Source of the DNA: Glandiceps talaboti
Taxonomy: Eukaryota > Hemichordata > Enteropneusta > Spengelidae
Direction: 5' to 3'
DNA length: 64,000 nt
NCBI RefSeq assembly: GCF_964340395.1
Contig: NC_135566.1
Span: 23,408,135-23,472,134, forward strand
Shown: piece by piece, positions 28,021-39,700 of the stretch
Layout of the letters: every line of letters starts with the position of its first letter
Position numbering within the stretch: the first letter of the stretch is position 1
Made by a program: the position numbers and the translations under genes
The notes under the pieces: model-generated
What the model was told of the DNA's origin: nothing
Database searches by the model: none
The model's input: only the letters and a program-made list of their open reading frames with translations

Positions 28021-31000
28021 TTCACCTGATTATAACCAATTTGGAAGGTTTTGACCGGTATTGACTCATTTTCACCAGTTTTGGTCCGAATTGGATAGGT
28101 TTTCGACCGGTTTGGACCGTTTAGACAGGTTGTGACCGGTTTGGACAGGTTCTGGACCGATTTTGATATGTTTGCACAGGTTTTGAACAGTTTTGATCGG
28201 TTTAAAACCAGTGTTGACTGGTTTTGATCAGTTTTGACTTGTTTGCACTGGTTTTCGACCGGTTTTGAAAGGTTTGGACAGTTTTGACAAGTTTTGATCG
28301 GTTTTGACGGGTTTTGAGTTGATTGCATCTATTTTTGACCGGTTTGCGACAGGTTTTGACCAGTTTTGATCAGTTTTGATCGGTTTTAAATCGGTGTTGA
28401 CTGGTTTTTATCAGTTTTGACTTGTTTGCATTGCTTTTAGACCAGTTTGGATGGGTTTTCGTCCGGTTTGGACCGGTTTTGAAAAGTTAGGACAGGTTTT
28501 GAAAAGTTTTGATCGGTTTTGACGGGTTTTGAGTTGTTTGCACCTATTTTTGACCAGTTTTCCCTATTTTTAAACCGGTGTTGACTGGTTTTTATCAGTT
28601 ATGACTTGTTTGCACTAGTTTTAGACCAGTTTGGACCAGTTTTGAAAGGTTTGGACAGGTTTTGACAAGTTTTGATGGGTTTTGAGTTGTTTGCACCTAG
28701 TTTTGACCGGTTTTGACCGGTTTGACCTGTTTGCGACCGGTTGTGACCGGTTTGGAATGGTTGTGGACAGGTTTTGACCGTTTTGGACAGGTTCTGGACC
28801 GGTTTTGATATGTTTGCACAGGTTTTGAACACTTTTGATCGGTTTAAAACCAGTGTTGACTGGTTTTGATCAGTTTTGACTTGTTTGCACTGGTTTTCGA
28901 CCGGTTTTGAAAGGTTTGGACAGTTTTGACAAGTTTTGATCGGTTTTGACGGGTTTTGAGTTGATTGCACCTATTTTTGACCGGTTTGCGACAGGTTTTG
29001 ACCAGTTTTGATCAGTTTTGATCGGTTTTAAATCGGTGTTGACTGGTTTTTATCAGTTTTGACTTGTTTGCATTGCTTTTAGACCAGTTTGGATGGGTTT
29101 TCGTCCGGTTTGGACCGGTTTTGAAAAGTTAGGACAGGTTTTGAAAAGTTTTGATCGGTTTTGACGGGTTTTGAGTTGTTTGCACCTATTTTTGACCAGT
29201 TTTCCCTATTTTTAAACCGGTGTTGACTGGTTTTTATCAGTTTTGACTTGTTTGCACTAGTTTTAGACCAGTTTGGACCAGTTTTGAAAGGTTTGGACAG
29301 GTTTTGACAAGTTTTGATGGGTTTTGAGTTGTTTGCACCTAGTTTTGACCGGTTTTGACCGGTTTGACCTGTTTGCGACCGGTTGTGACCGGTTTGGAAT
29401 GGTTGTGGACAGGTTTTGACCGTTTTGGACAGGTTCTGGACCGGTTTTGATATGTTTGCACAGGTTTTGACCAGTTTTGATCAGTTTTGACAGGTTTAAA
29501 ACCAGTGTTGACTGGTTTTTATCAGTTTTGACTTGTTTGCACTAGTTTTAGACCAGTATAGAATGGTTTTGTACAGGTTTGGACCGGTTTTGCATCGGTT
29601 TTGATATGTTTGCACATGTTTTGACCAGTTTGACCGGTTTGACCGGTTTGCGACAGGTTTTGACCAGTTTTGATCAGTTTTGACCGGTTTAAAACCAGTG
29701 TTGACTGGTTTTGATCAGTTTTGACTTGTTTGCACTGGTTTTCGACCGGTTTTGAAAGGTTTGGACAGTTTTGACAAGTTTTGATCGGTTTTGACGGGTT
29801 TTGAGTTGATTGCACCTATTTTTGACCGGTTTGCGACAGGTTTTGACCAGTTTTGATCAGTTTTGATCGGTTTTAAATCGGTGTTGACTGGTTTTTATCA
29901 GTTTTGACTTGTTTGCATTGCTTTTAGACCAGTTTGGATGGGTTTTCGTCCGGTTTGGACCGGTTTTGAAAAGTTAGGACAGGTTTTGAAAAGTTTTGAT
30001 CGGTTTTGACGGGTTTTGAGTTGTTTGCACCTATTTTTGACCAGTTTTCCCTATTTTTAAACCGGTGTTGACTGGTTTTTATCAGTTTTGACTTGTTTGC
30101 ACTAGTTTTAGACCAGTTTGGACCAGTTTTGAAAGGTTTGGACAGGTTTTGACAAGTTTTGATGGGTTTTGAGTTGTTTGCACCTAGTTTTGACCGGTTT
30201 TGACCGGTTTGACCTGTTTGCGACCGGTTGTGACCGGTTTGGAATGGTTGTGGACAGGTTTTGACCGTTTGGACAGGTTCTGGACAGGTTTTGATATGTT
30301 TGCACAGGTTTTGAACACTTTTGATCGGTTTTAAATCGGTGTTGACTGTTTTTTATCAGTTTTGACTTGTTTGCATTGCTTTTAGACCAGTTTGGATGGG
30401 TTTTCGTCCGGTTTGGACCGGTTTGAAAAGTTAGGACAGGTTTTGAAAGTTTTGATCGGTTTTGACGGGTTTTGAGTTGTTTGCACCTATTTTTGACCAG
30501 TTTTCCCTATTTTTAAACCGGTGTTGACTGGTTTTTATCAGTTATGACTTGTTTGCACTAGTTTTAGACCAGTTTGGACCAGTTTTGAAAGGTTTGGACA
30601 GGTTTTGACAAGTTTTGATGGGTTTTGAGTTGTTTGCACCTAGTTTTGACCGGTTTTGACCGGTTTGACCTGTTTGCGACCGGTTGTGACCGGTTTGGAA
30701 GGTTGTGGACAGGTTTTGACCGTTTTGGACAGGTTCTGGACCGGTTTTGATATGTTTGCACAGGTTTTTGAACACTTTTGATCGGTTTAAACCAGTGTTG
30801 ACTGGTTTTGATCAGTTTTGACTTGTTTGCACTGGTTTTCGACCGGTTTTGAAAGGTTTGGACAGTTTTGACAAGTTTTGATCGGTTTTGACGGGTTTTG
30901 AGTTGATTGCACCTATTTTGACCGGTTTGCGACAGGTTTTGACCAGTTTTGATCAGTTTTGATCGGTTTAAATCGGTGTTGACTGGTTTTTATCAGTTTT

Positions 31001-33670
31001 GACTTGTTTGCATTGCTTTTAGACCAGTTTGGATGGGTTTCGTCCGGTTTGGACCGGTTTTGAAAAGTTAGGACAGGTTTTGAAAAGTTTTGATCGGTTT
31101 TGACGGGTTTTGAGTTGTTTGCACCTATTTTTGACCAGTTTTCCCTATTTTTTAAACCGGTGTTGACTGGTTTTTATCAGTTTTGACTTGTTGCACTAGT
31201 TTTAGACCAGTTTGGACCAGTTTTGAAAGGTTTGGACAGGTTTTGACAAGTTTTGATGGGTTTTGAGTTGTTTGCACCTAGTTTTGACCGGTTTTGACCG
31301 GTTTGACCTGTTTGCGACCGGTTGTGACCGGTTTGGAATGGTTTGGACAGGTTTTGACCGTTTTGGACAGGTTCTGGACCGGTTTTGATATGTTTGCACA
31401 GGTTTTGACCAGTTTTGATCAGTTTTGACAGGTTTAAAACCAGTGTTGACTGGTTTTTTATCAGTTTTGACTTGTTTGCACTAGTTTTAGACCAGTATAG
31501 AATGGTTTGTACAGGTTTGGACCGGTTTTGCATCGGTTTGATATGTTTGCACATGTTTTGACCAGTTTGACCGGTTTGACCGGTTTGCGACAGGTTTTGA
31601 CCAGTTTTGATCAGTTTTGACCGGTTTAAAACCAGTGTTGACTTGTTGACTGGTTTTGATCAGTTTTGACTTGTTTGCACTGGTTTTCGACCGGTTTTGA
31701 AAGGTTTGGACAGTTTTGACAAGTTTTGATCGGTTTTGACGGGTTTTGAGTTGATTGCACCTATTTTTGACCGGTTTGCGACAGGTTTTGACCAGTTTTG
31801 ATCAGTTTTGATCGGTTTAAATCGGTGTTGACTGGTTTTTATCAGTTTTGACTTGTTTGCATTGCTTTTAGACCAGTTTGGATGGGTTTTCGTCCGGTTT
31901 GGACCGGTTTTGAAAAGTTAGGACAGGTTTTGAAAAGTTTTGATCGGTTTTGACGGGTTTTGAGTTGTTTGCACCTATTTTTGACCAGTTTTCCCTATTT
32001 TAAACCGGTGTTGACTGGTTTTTATCAGTTTTTGACTTGTTTGCACTAGTTTTAGACCAGTTTGGACAGTTTTGAAAGGTTTGGACAGGTTTTGACAAGT
32101 TTTGATGGGTTTTGAGTTGTTTGCACCTAGTTTTGACCGGTTTTGACCGGTTTGACCTGTTTGCGACCGGTTGTGACCGGTTTGGAATGGTTGTGGACAG
32201 GTTTTGACCGTTTTGGACAGGTTCTGGACCGGTTTTGATATGTTTGCACAGGTTTTGAACACTTTTGATCGGTTTAAAACCAGTGTTGACTGGTTTTGAT
32301 CAGTTTTGACTTGTTTGCACTGGTTTTCGACCGGTTTTGAAAGGTTTGGACAGTTTTGACAAGTTTTGATCGGTTTTGACGGGTTTTTGAGTTGATTGCA
32401 CCTATTTTTGACCGGTTTGCGACAGGTTTTGACCAGTTTTGATCAGTTTTGATCGGTTTTAAATCGGTGTTGACTGGTTTTTATCAGTTTTGACTTGTTT
32501 GCATTGCTTTTAGACCAGTTTGGATGGGTTTTCGTCCGGTTTGGACCGGTTTTGAAAAGTTAGGACAGGTTTTGAAAAGTTTTTGATCGGTTTTGACGGG
32601 TTTTGAGTTGTTTGCACCTATTTTTGACCAGTTTTCCCTATTTTTAAACCGGTGTTGACTGGTTTTTATCAGTTTTGACTTGTTTGCACTAGTTTTAGAC
32701 CAGTTTGGACCAGTTTTGAAAGGTTTGGACAGGTTTTGACAAGTTTTGATGGGTTTTGAGTTGTTTGCACCTAGTTTTGACCGGTTTTGACCGGTTTGAC
32801 CTGTTTGCGACCGGTTGTGACCGGTTTGGAATGGTTGTGGACAGGTTTTGACCGTTTTGGACAGGTTCTGGACCGGTTTTGATATGTTTGCACAGGTTTT
32901 GACCAGTTTTGATCAGTTTTGACAGGTTTAAAACCAGTGTTGACTGGTTTTTATCAGTTTTGACTTGTTTGCACTAGTTTAGACCAGTATAGAATGGTTT
33001 TGTACAGGTTTGGACCGGTTTTGCATCGGTTTTGATATGTTTGCACATGTTTTGACCAGTTTGACCGGTTTGACCGGTTTGCGACAGGTTTTGACCAGTT
33101 TTGATCAGTTTTGACCGTTTAAAACCAGTGTTGACTGGTTTTGATCAGTTTTGACTTGTTTGCACTGGTTTTCGACCGGTTTTGAAAGGTTTGGACAGTT
33201 TTGACAAGTTTTGATCGGTTTTGACGGGTTTTGAGTTGATTGCACCTATTTTTGACCGGTTTGACCGGTTTGACCGGTTTGCGACAGGTTTTGACCAGTT
33301 TTGATCAGTTTTGATCGGTTTTAAATCGGTGTTGACTGGTTTTGATCAGTTTTGACTTGTTTGCATTGGTTTTAGACCAGTTTGGATGGGTTTTCGACCG
33401 GTTTGGACCGGTTTTGAAAAGTTAGGACAGGTTTTGAAAAGTTTTGATCGGTTTTGACGGGTTTTGAGTTGTTTGCACCTATTTTTGACCAGTTTTCACT
33501 ATTTTTAAACCGGTTTGCGACAGGTTTTGACCAGTTTTGATCGGTTTTAAACCGGTTTTGCCTCTTTTTGATCGGCTTTGACTTGTTTTCACCAGTTTTG
33601 GACTGGTTTCGATAGATTTCGACAGGTTTGAACCAGTTTAGACAGGTTTTGACCAGTTTTGATCTGTTTT
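28021..33670 (+). repeat. Box-free HOR family of about 645 and 845 bp units
   Basis: The GATTATAACC marker box is absent for about 5.65 kb, the longest gap in the window. The recurring join is CCCTATTTTTAAACCGGTG, with its TTTAAACCGGTG part near 28,568, 29,213, 30,055, 30,512, 31,150, 31,999 and 32,643. Intervals are about 645, 842, 457, 638, 849 and 644 bp. The longer units add the module with TATAGAATGG; the shorter ones skip it by the GAACACTTTTGATCGG join. Other family marks are GCATTGCTTTTAGACC, GGGTTTTCGTCCGG and GACCGTTTTGGACAGG. This is a separately amplified sub-array. No gene was seen. Confidence 0.85.
30265..33120. other. Dense cluster of single-base indels (probable consensus errors)
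   Basis: Compared with neighbouring copies, about 25 single-base indels lie in this 2.9 kb, mostly in T or A runs. Examples are GACCGTTTGGAC near 30,264, GACTGTTTTTTATC near 30,345, TTTTGAAAGTTTTG near 30,444, GGAAGGTTGTGG near 30,699, CCCTATTTTTTAAACC near 31,147, GACTTGTTGCAC near 31,187, GCATCGGTTTGATATG near 31,530, CCCTATTTTAAACC near 31,993, CACTAGTTTAGACC near 32,975 and GACCGTTTAAAACC near 33,115. An 8 bp duplication (GACTTGTTGACTGG) lies near 31,640. Elsewhere in 64 kb such indels are rare. The bias to homopolymer length suggests raw long-read error in a patch that could not be polished, rather than biological decay. Confidence 0.7.
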
Positions 33671-36015
33671 CACCTGATTATAACCAATTTGGAAGGTTTT
33701 GACCGGTATTGACTCATTTTCACCAGTTTTGGTCCGAATTGGATAGGTTTTCGACCGGTTTGGACCGTTTAGACAGGTTGTGACCGGTTTGGACAGGTTC
33801 TGGACCGATTTTGATATGTTTGCACAGGTTTTGAACAGTTTTGATCGGTTTAAAACCAGTGTTGACTGGTTTTGATCAGTTTTGACTTGTTTGCACTGGT
33901 TTTCGACCGGTTTTGAAAGGTTTGGACAGTTTTGACAAGTTTTGATCGGTTTTGACGGGTTTTGAGTTGATTGCACCTATTTTTGACCGGTTTGCGACAG
34001 GTTTTGACCAGTTTTGATCAGTTTTGATCGGTTTTAAATCGGTGTTGACTGGTTTTTATCAGTTTTGACTTGTTTGCATTGCTTTTAGACCAGTTTGGAT
34101 GGGTTTTCGTCCGGTTTGGACCGGTTTTGAAAAGTTAGGACAGGTTTTGAAAAGTTTTGATCGGTTTTGACGGGTTTTGAGTTGTTTGCACCTATTTTTG
34201 ACCAGTTTTCCCTATTTTTAAACCGGTGTTGACTGGTTTTTATCAGTTTTGACTTGTTTGCACTAGTTTTAGACCAGTTTGGACCAGTTTTGAAAGGTTT
34301 GGACAGGTTTTGACAAGTTTTGATGGGTTTTGAGTTGTTTGCACCTAGTTTTGACCGGTTTTGACCGGTTTGACCTGTTTGCGACGGGTTGTGACCGGTT
34401 TGGAATGGTTGTGGACAGGTTTTGACCGTTTTGGACAGGTTCTGGACCAGTTTTGATATGTTTGCACAGGTTTTGACCAGTTTTGATCAGTTTTGACAGG
34501 TTTAAAACCAGTGTTGACTGGTTTTTATCAGTTTTGACTTGTTTGCACTGGTTTTCGACCGGTTTTGAAAGGTTTGGACAGTTTTGACAAGTTTTGATCG
34601 GTTTTGACGGGTTTTGAGTTGATTGCACCTATTTTTGACCTGTTTGCGACAGGTTTTGACCAGTTTTGATCAGTTTTGATCGGTTTTAAATCGGTGTTGA
34701 CTGGTTTTTATCAGTTTTGACTTGTTTGCATTGCTTTTAGACCAGTTTGGATGGGTTTTCGTCCGGTTTGGACCGGTTTTGAAAAGTTAGGACAGGTTTT
34801 GAAAAGTTTTGATCGGTTTTGACGGGTTTTGAGTTGTTTGCACCTATTTTTGACCAGTTTTCCCTATTTTTAAACCGGTGTTGACTGGTTTTTATCAGTT
34901 TTGACTTGTTTGCACTAGTTTTAGACCAGTTTGGACCAGTTTTGAAAGGTTTGGACAGGTTTTGACAAGTTTTGATGGGTTTTGAGTTGTTTGCACCTAG
35001 TTTTGACCGGTTTTGACCGGTTTGACCTGTTTGCGACCGGTTGTGACCGGTTTGGAATGGTTGTGGACAGGTTTTGACCGTTTTGGACAGGTTCTGGACC
35101 GGTTTTGATATGTTTGCACAGGTTTTGACCAGTTTTGATCAGTTTTGACAGGTTTAAAACCAGTGTTGACTGGTTTTTATCAGTTTTGACTTGTTTGCAC
35201 TGGTTTTCGACCGGTTTTGAAAGGTTTGGACAGTTTTGACAAGTTTTGATCGGTTTTGACGGGTTTTGAGTTGATTGCACCTATTTTTGACCGGTTTGAC
35301 CGGTTTGACCGGTTTGCGACAGGTTTTGACCAGTTTTGATCTGTTTTCACCTGATTATAACCAATTTGGAAGGTTTTGACCGGTATTGACTCATTTTCAC
35401 CAGTTTTGGTCCGCCTTGGATTGGTTTTCGACCGGTTTGGACCGTTTAGACAGGTTGTGACCGGTTTGGAATGGTTGTGGACAGGTTTTGACCGGTTTGG
35501 ACAGGTTCTGGACCGGTTTTGATATGTTTGCACAGGTTTTGACCAGTTTTGATCAGTTTTGACTGGTTTAAAACCAGTGTTGACTGGTTTTTATCAGTTT
35601 TGACTTGTTTGCACTAGTTTTAGACCAGTTTGGACCGGTTTTGAAAGGTTTGGACAGGTTTTGACAAGTTTTGATGGGTTTTGAGTTGTTTGCACCTAGT
35701 TTTGACCGGTTTTGACCGGTTTGACCTGTTTGCGACAGGTTTTGACCAGTTTTGATCAGTTTTGATCGGTTTTAAATCGGTGTTGACTGGTTTTGATCAG
35801 TTTTGACTTGTTTGCATTGGTTTTAGACCAGTTTGGATGGTTTTTCGACCGGTTTGGACCGGTTTTGAAAAGTTAGGACAGGTTTTGAAAAGTTTTGATC
35901 GGTTTTGACGGGTTTTGAGTTGTTTGCACCTATTTTTGACCAGTTTTCCCTATTTTTAAACCGGTGTTGACTGGTTTTTATCAGTTTTGACTTGTTTGCA
36001 CTAGTTTTAGACCAG
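33671..36015 (+). repeat. Mixed HOR block left of the transposon
   Basis: Marker boxes lie at about 33,671 and 35,351. The first is followed by GAATTGGATAGG and the second by GCCTTGGATTGG. Units of about 653 bp (joins near 34,216 and 34,869) continue the box-free family next door. The last monomers, CACTAGTTTTAGACCAG, are cut by the transposon at 36,016. Only satellite sequence is present. Confidence 0.8.
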
Positions 36016-36332
36016 CTCGGGTACATTACGGTCTGTGATTGTGTATAAAAACAATAATATGGTTAAAAGGTAAGATAGCATCTCCTAAACACTATGAAAT
36101 TAACACCAGTCCTTCACTACATAATATTATTTTGAATGCTAGTGATATTTTTTTCTGTATGCAAAATTTGGTGATGACGTCATCATTTAAGTATCAAAAC
36201 TTGCACTTTTTGGAACTATCAAAACCGGGAGGACAAAGACTCCAGAAATCGCCGAATTGAGACATTATACATTATTTTCGATTATTATGTTACAATATCT
36301 AGGTAGAAAGAAATTTCTAAATTAATCATTTT
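36016..36332 (+). repeat. Left terminal inverted repeat, 317 bp
   Basis: This arm pairs with 36,408-36,724. Conserved inner landmarks are TGACGTCA at 36,175-36,182, AAAACCGGGAGGACAAAG near 36,220-36,237, and AGGTAGAAAGAAATTTC near 36,301-36,317. Mismatches with the other arm cluster at about 36,035-36,095, 36,127-36,165, 36,200-36,210 and 36,275-36,292. An open frame of 73 codons (36,039-36,260, + strand) exists in it but is judged non-coding. Confidence 0.93.
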
Positions 36333-36407
36333 TTAGTAAATTTGATGTTGAAGTTACAATTGTTATGCAAATATAGGTAAAAAATAAAGATAATTAGTCA
36401 TACAACG
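36333..36407. other. Central loop of the fold-back element, 75 bp
   Basis: This unpaired A/T-rich spacer lies between the two inverted arms. It has no coding potential and no recognisable motif, which shows the element is a short derivative made almost wholly of its termini. Confidence 0.85.
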
Positions 36408-36724
36408 AAAATGATTAATTTAGAAATTTCTTTCTACCTAGATATTGTAGCATAACAATCAAAAATAATGTATAATGTCTCAATTCGGCGATTTCTGGAG
36501 TCTTTGTCCTCCCGGTTTTGATAGTTCCAAAACGTGCAATTTTTGATACTTAAATGATGACGTCATCACCACATTTTGCATACAGAAAACAATTTCACTA
36601 GCATTCAAAAGAATATTATGTAGTGAAGGACTGGTGTTAATTTCATAGCGTTTGGGAGATGCTATCTTACCTTTTAACCATATCATTGTTTTTATACACA
36701 ATCAAAGACCGTAATGTACCCGAG
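36408..36724 (-). repeat. Right terminal inverted repeat, 317 bp
   Basis: This is the reverse-complement partner of 36,016-36,332. Its TGACGTCA is at 36,558-36,565. It carries the matching 73-codon frame on the minus strand (36,480-36,701), differing from the left-arm frame at 8 residues for roughly 10 nucleotide changes. That pattern gives no sign of protein-level constraint. Confidence 0.93.
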
Positions 36725-39700
36725 AGTTTGGACCAGTTTTGAAAGGTTTGGACAGGTTTTGACAAGTTTTGATGGGTTTTGAGTTGTTTGCACCTAGTTT
36801 TGACCGGTTTTGACCGGTTTGACCTGTTTGCGACCGGTTGTGACCGGTTTGGAATGGTTGTGGACAGGTTTTGACCGTTTTGGACAGGTTCTGGACCGGT
36901 TTTGATATGTTTGCACAGGTTTTGACCAGTTTTGATCAGTTTTGACAGGTTTAAAACCAGTGTTGACTGGTTTTTATCAGTTTTGACTTGTTTGCACTGG
37001 TTTTCGACCGGTTTTGAAAGGTTTGGACAGTTTTGACAAGTTTTGATCGGTTTTGACGGGTTTTGAGTTGATTGCACCTATTTTTGACCGGTTTGACCGG
37101 TTTGACCGGTTTGCGACAGGTTTTGACCAGTTTTGATCTGTTTTCACCTGATTATAACCAATTTGGAAGGTTTTGACCGGTATTGACTCATTTTCACCAG
37201 TTTTGGTCCGCCTTGGATTGGTTTTCGACCGGTTTGGACCGTTTAGACAGGTTGTGACCAGTTTGGAATGGTTGTGGGCAGGTTTTGACCGGTTTGGACA
37301 GGTTCTGGACCGGTTTTGATATGTTTGCACAGGTTTTGACCAGTTTTGATCAGTTTTGACTGGTTTAAAACCAGTGTTGACTGGTTTTTATCAGTTTTGA
37401 CTTGTTTGCACTAGTTTTAGACCAGTTTGGACCGGTTTTGAAAGGTTTGGACAGGTTTTGACAAGTTTTGATGGGTTTTGAGTTGTTTGCACCTAGTTTT
37501 GACCGGTTTTGACCGGTTTGACCTGTTTGCGACAGGTTTTGACCAGTTTTGATCAGTTTTGATCGGTTTTAAATCGGTGTTGACTGGTTTTGATCAGTTT
37601 TGACTTGTTTGCATTGGTTTTAGACCAGTTTGGATGGTTTTTCGACCGGTTTGGACCGGTTTTGAAAAGTTAGGACAGGTTTTGAAAAGTTTTGATCGGT
37701 TTTGACGGGTTTTGAGTTGTTTGCACCTATTTTTGACCAGTTTTCCCTATTTTTAAACCGGTGTTGACTGGTTTTTATCAGTTTTGACTTGTTTGCACTA
37801 GTTTTAGACCAGTTTGGACCAGTTTTGAAAGGTTTTGACAGGTTTTGACAAGTTTTGATGGGTTTTGAGTTGTTTGCACCTAGTTTTGACCGGTTTTGAC
37901 CGGTTTGACCTGTTTGCGAAGGGTTGTGACCGGTTTGGAATGGTTTTGTACAGGTTTTGACCGTTTTGGACAGGTTCTGGACCAGTTTTGATATGTTTGC
38001 ACAGGTTTTGACCAGTTTTGATCAGTTTTGACAGGTTTAAAACCAGTGTTGACTGGTTTTTATCAGTTTTGACTTGTTTGCACTGGTTTTCGACCGGTTT
38101 TGAAAGGTTTGGACAGTTTTGACAAGTTTTGATCGGTTTTGACGGGTTTTGAGTTGATTGCACTTATTTTTGACCGGTTTGCGACAGGTTTTGACCAGTT
38201 TTGATCAGTTTTGATCGGTTTTAAATCGGTGTTGACTGGTTTTTATCAGTTTTGACTTGTTTCCATTGCTTTTAGACCAGTTTGGATGGGTTTTCGTCCG
38301 GTTTGGACCGGTTTTGAAAAGTTAGGACAGGTTTTGAAAAGTTTTGATCGGTTTTGACGGGTTTTGAGTTGTTTGCACCTATTTTTGACCAGTTTTCCCT
38401 ATTTTTAAACCGGTGTTGACTGGTTTTTATCAGTTTTGACTTGTTTGCACTAGTTTTAGACCAGTTTGGACCAGTTTTGAAAGGTTTGGACAGGTTTTGA
38501 CAAGTTTTGATGGGTTTTGAGTTGTTTGCACCTAGTTTTGACCGGTTTTGACCGGTTTGACCTGTTTGCGACGGGTTGTGACCGGTTTGGAATGGTTGTG
38601 GACAGGTTTTGACCGTTTTGGACAGGTTCTGGACCAGTTTTGATATGTTTGCACAGGTTTTGACCAGTTTTGATCAGTTTTGACAGGTTTAAAACCAGTG
38701 TTGACTGGTTTTTATCAGTTTTGACTTGTTTGCACTGGTTTTCGACCGGTTTTGAAAGGTTTGGACAGTTTTGACAAGTTTTGATCGGTTTTGACGTGTT
38801 TTGAGTTGATTGCACCTATTTTTGACCGTTTTGCGACAGGTTTTGACCAGTTTTGATCAGTTTTGATCGGTTTTAAATCGGTGTTGACTGGTTTTGATCA
38901 GTTTTGACTCGTTTGCATTGGTTTTAGACCAGTTTGGATGGGTTTTCGACCGGTTTGGACCGGTTTTGAAAAGTTAGGACAGGTTTTGAAAAGTTTTGAT
39001 CGGTTTTGACGGGTTTTGAGTTGATTGCACCTATTTTTGACCGGTTTGACCGGTTTGACCGGTTTGCGACAGGTTTTGACCAGTTTTGATCTGTTTTCAC
39101 CTGATTATAACCAATTTGGAAGGTTTTGACCGGTATTGACTCATTTTCACCAGTTGTGGTCCGCCTTGGATAGGTTTTCGACCGGTTTGGACCGTTTAGA
39201 CAGGTTGTGACCGGTTTGGAATGGTTGTGGACAGGTTTTGACCGGTTTGGACAGGTTCTGGACCGGTTTTGATATGTTTGCACAGGTTTTGACCAGTTTT
39301 GATCAGTTTTGACTGGTTTAAAACCAGTGTTGACTGGTTTTTATCAGTTTTGACTTGTTTGCACTAGTTTTAGACCAGTTTGGACCGGTTTTGAAAGGTT
39401 TGGACAGGTTTTGACAAGTTTTGATGGGTTTTGAGTTGTTTGCACCTAGTTTTGACCGGTTTTGACCGGTTTGACCTGTTTGCGACAGGTTTTGACCAGT
39501 TTTGATCAGTTTTGATCGGTTTTAAATCGGTGTTGACTGGTTTTGATCAGTTTTGACTTGTTTGCATTGGTTTTAGACCAGTTTGGATGGTTTTTCGACC
39601 GGTTTGGACCGGTTTTGAAAAGTTAGGACAGGTTTTGAAAAGTTTTGATCGGTTTTGACGGGTTTTGAGTTGTTTGCACCTATTTTTGACCAGTTTTCCC

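Larger units (their letters stand above)
36016..36724. mobile_element. 709 bp palindromic (fold-back) non-autonomous DNA transposon
   Basis: The only foreign DNA of any length in the window. It is A/T-rich and does not follow the monomer rhythm. It begins CTCGGGTACATTACGG and ends with the reverse complement. Its two arms, 36,016-36,332 and 36,408-36,724, are each 317 bp and pair with no net gap. I count about 13 mismatches, so roughly 96% identity. A 75 bp loop (36,333-36,407) separates them. The dinucleotide AG lies on both sides (36,014-36,015 and 36,725-36,726), while intact copies of the site such as that near 37,800-37,830 read GACCAGTTTGG with a single AG. This supports a 2 bp target-site duplication. 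No transposase is encoded, so mobility would need an enzyme supplied from elsewhere. The superfamily is not recognised; the termini are not CACTA-like and the duplication is neither TA nor TTAA. Confidence 0.93.

Noticed and set aside
27846-28328. Longest open frame, 160 codons on the minus strand
   Set aside because: It is made of the same monomer-derived phrases. It is longer only because two HOR modules were joined without an in-frame TGA from GATCAG monomers.
36220-36237. AAAACCGGGAGG in the transposon arms as captured satellite in reverse orientation
   Set aside because: It shares only about 9 bases with the minus-strand monomer and has no second monomer beside it, so chance similarity is enough.
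36039-36701. Mirror-image 73-codon frames in the two transposon arms
   Set aside because: The two predicted peptides differ at 8 residues for about 10 base changes in the frame, so there is no sign of selection on protein. They are short, unlike any transposase part I know, and arise because the arms are inverted copies.
36016-36724. Assignment of the element to Tc1/mariner, piggyBac, hAT or CACTA
   Set aside because: The observed duplication is AG, not TA or TTAA and not 8 bp, and the ends CTCGGGTAC do not begin CACTA/G. The superfamily is left open.
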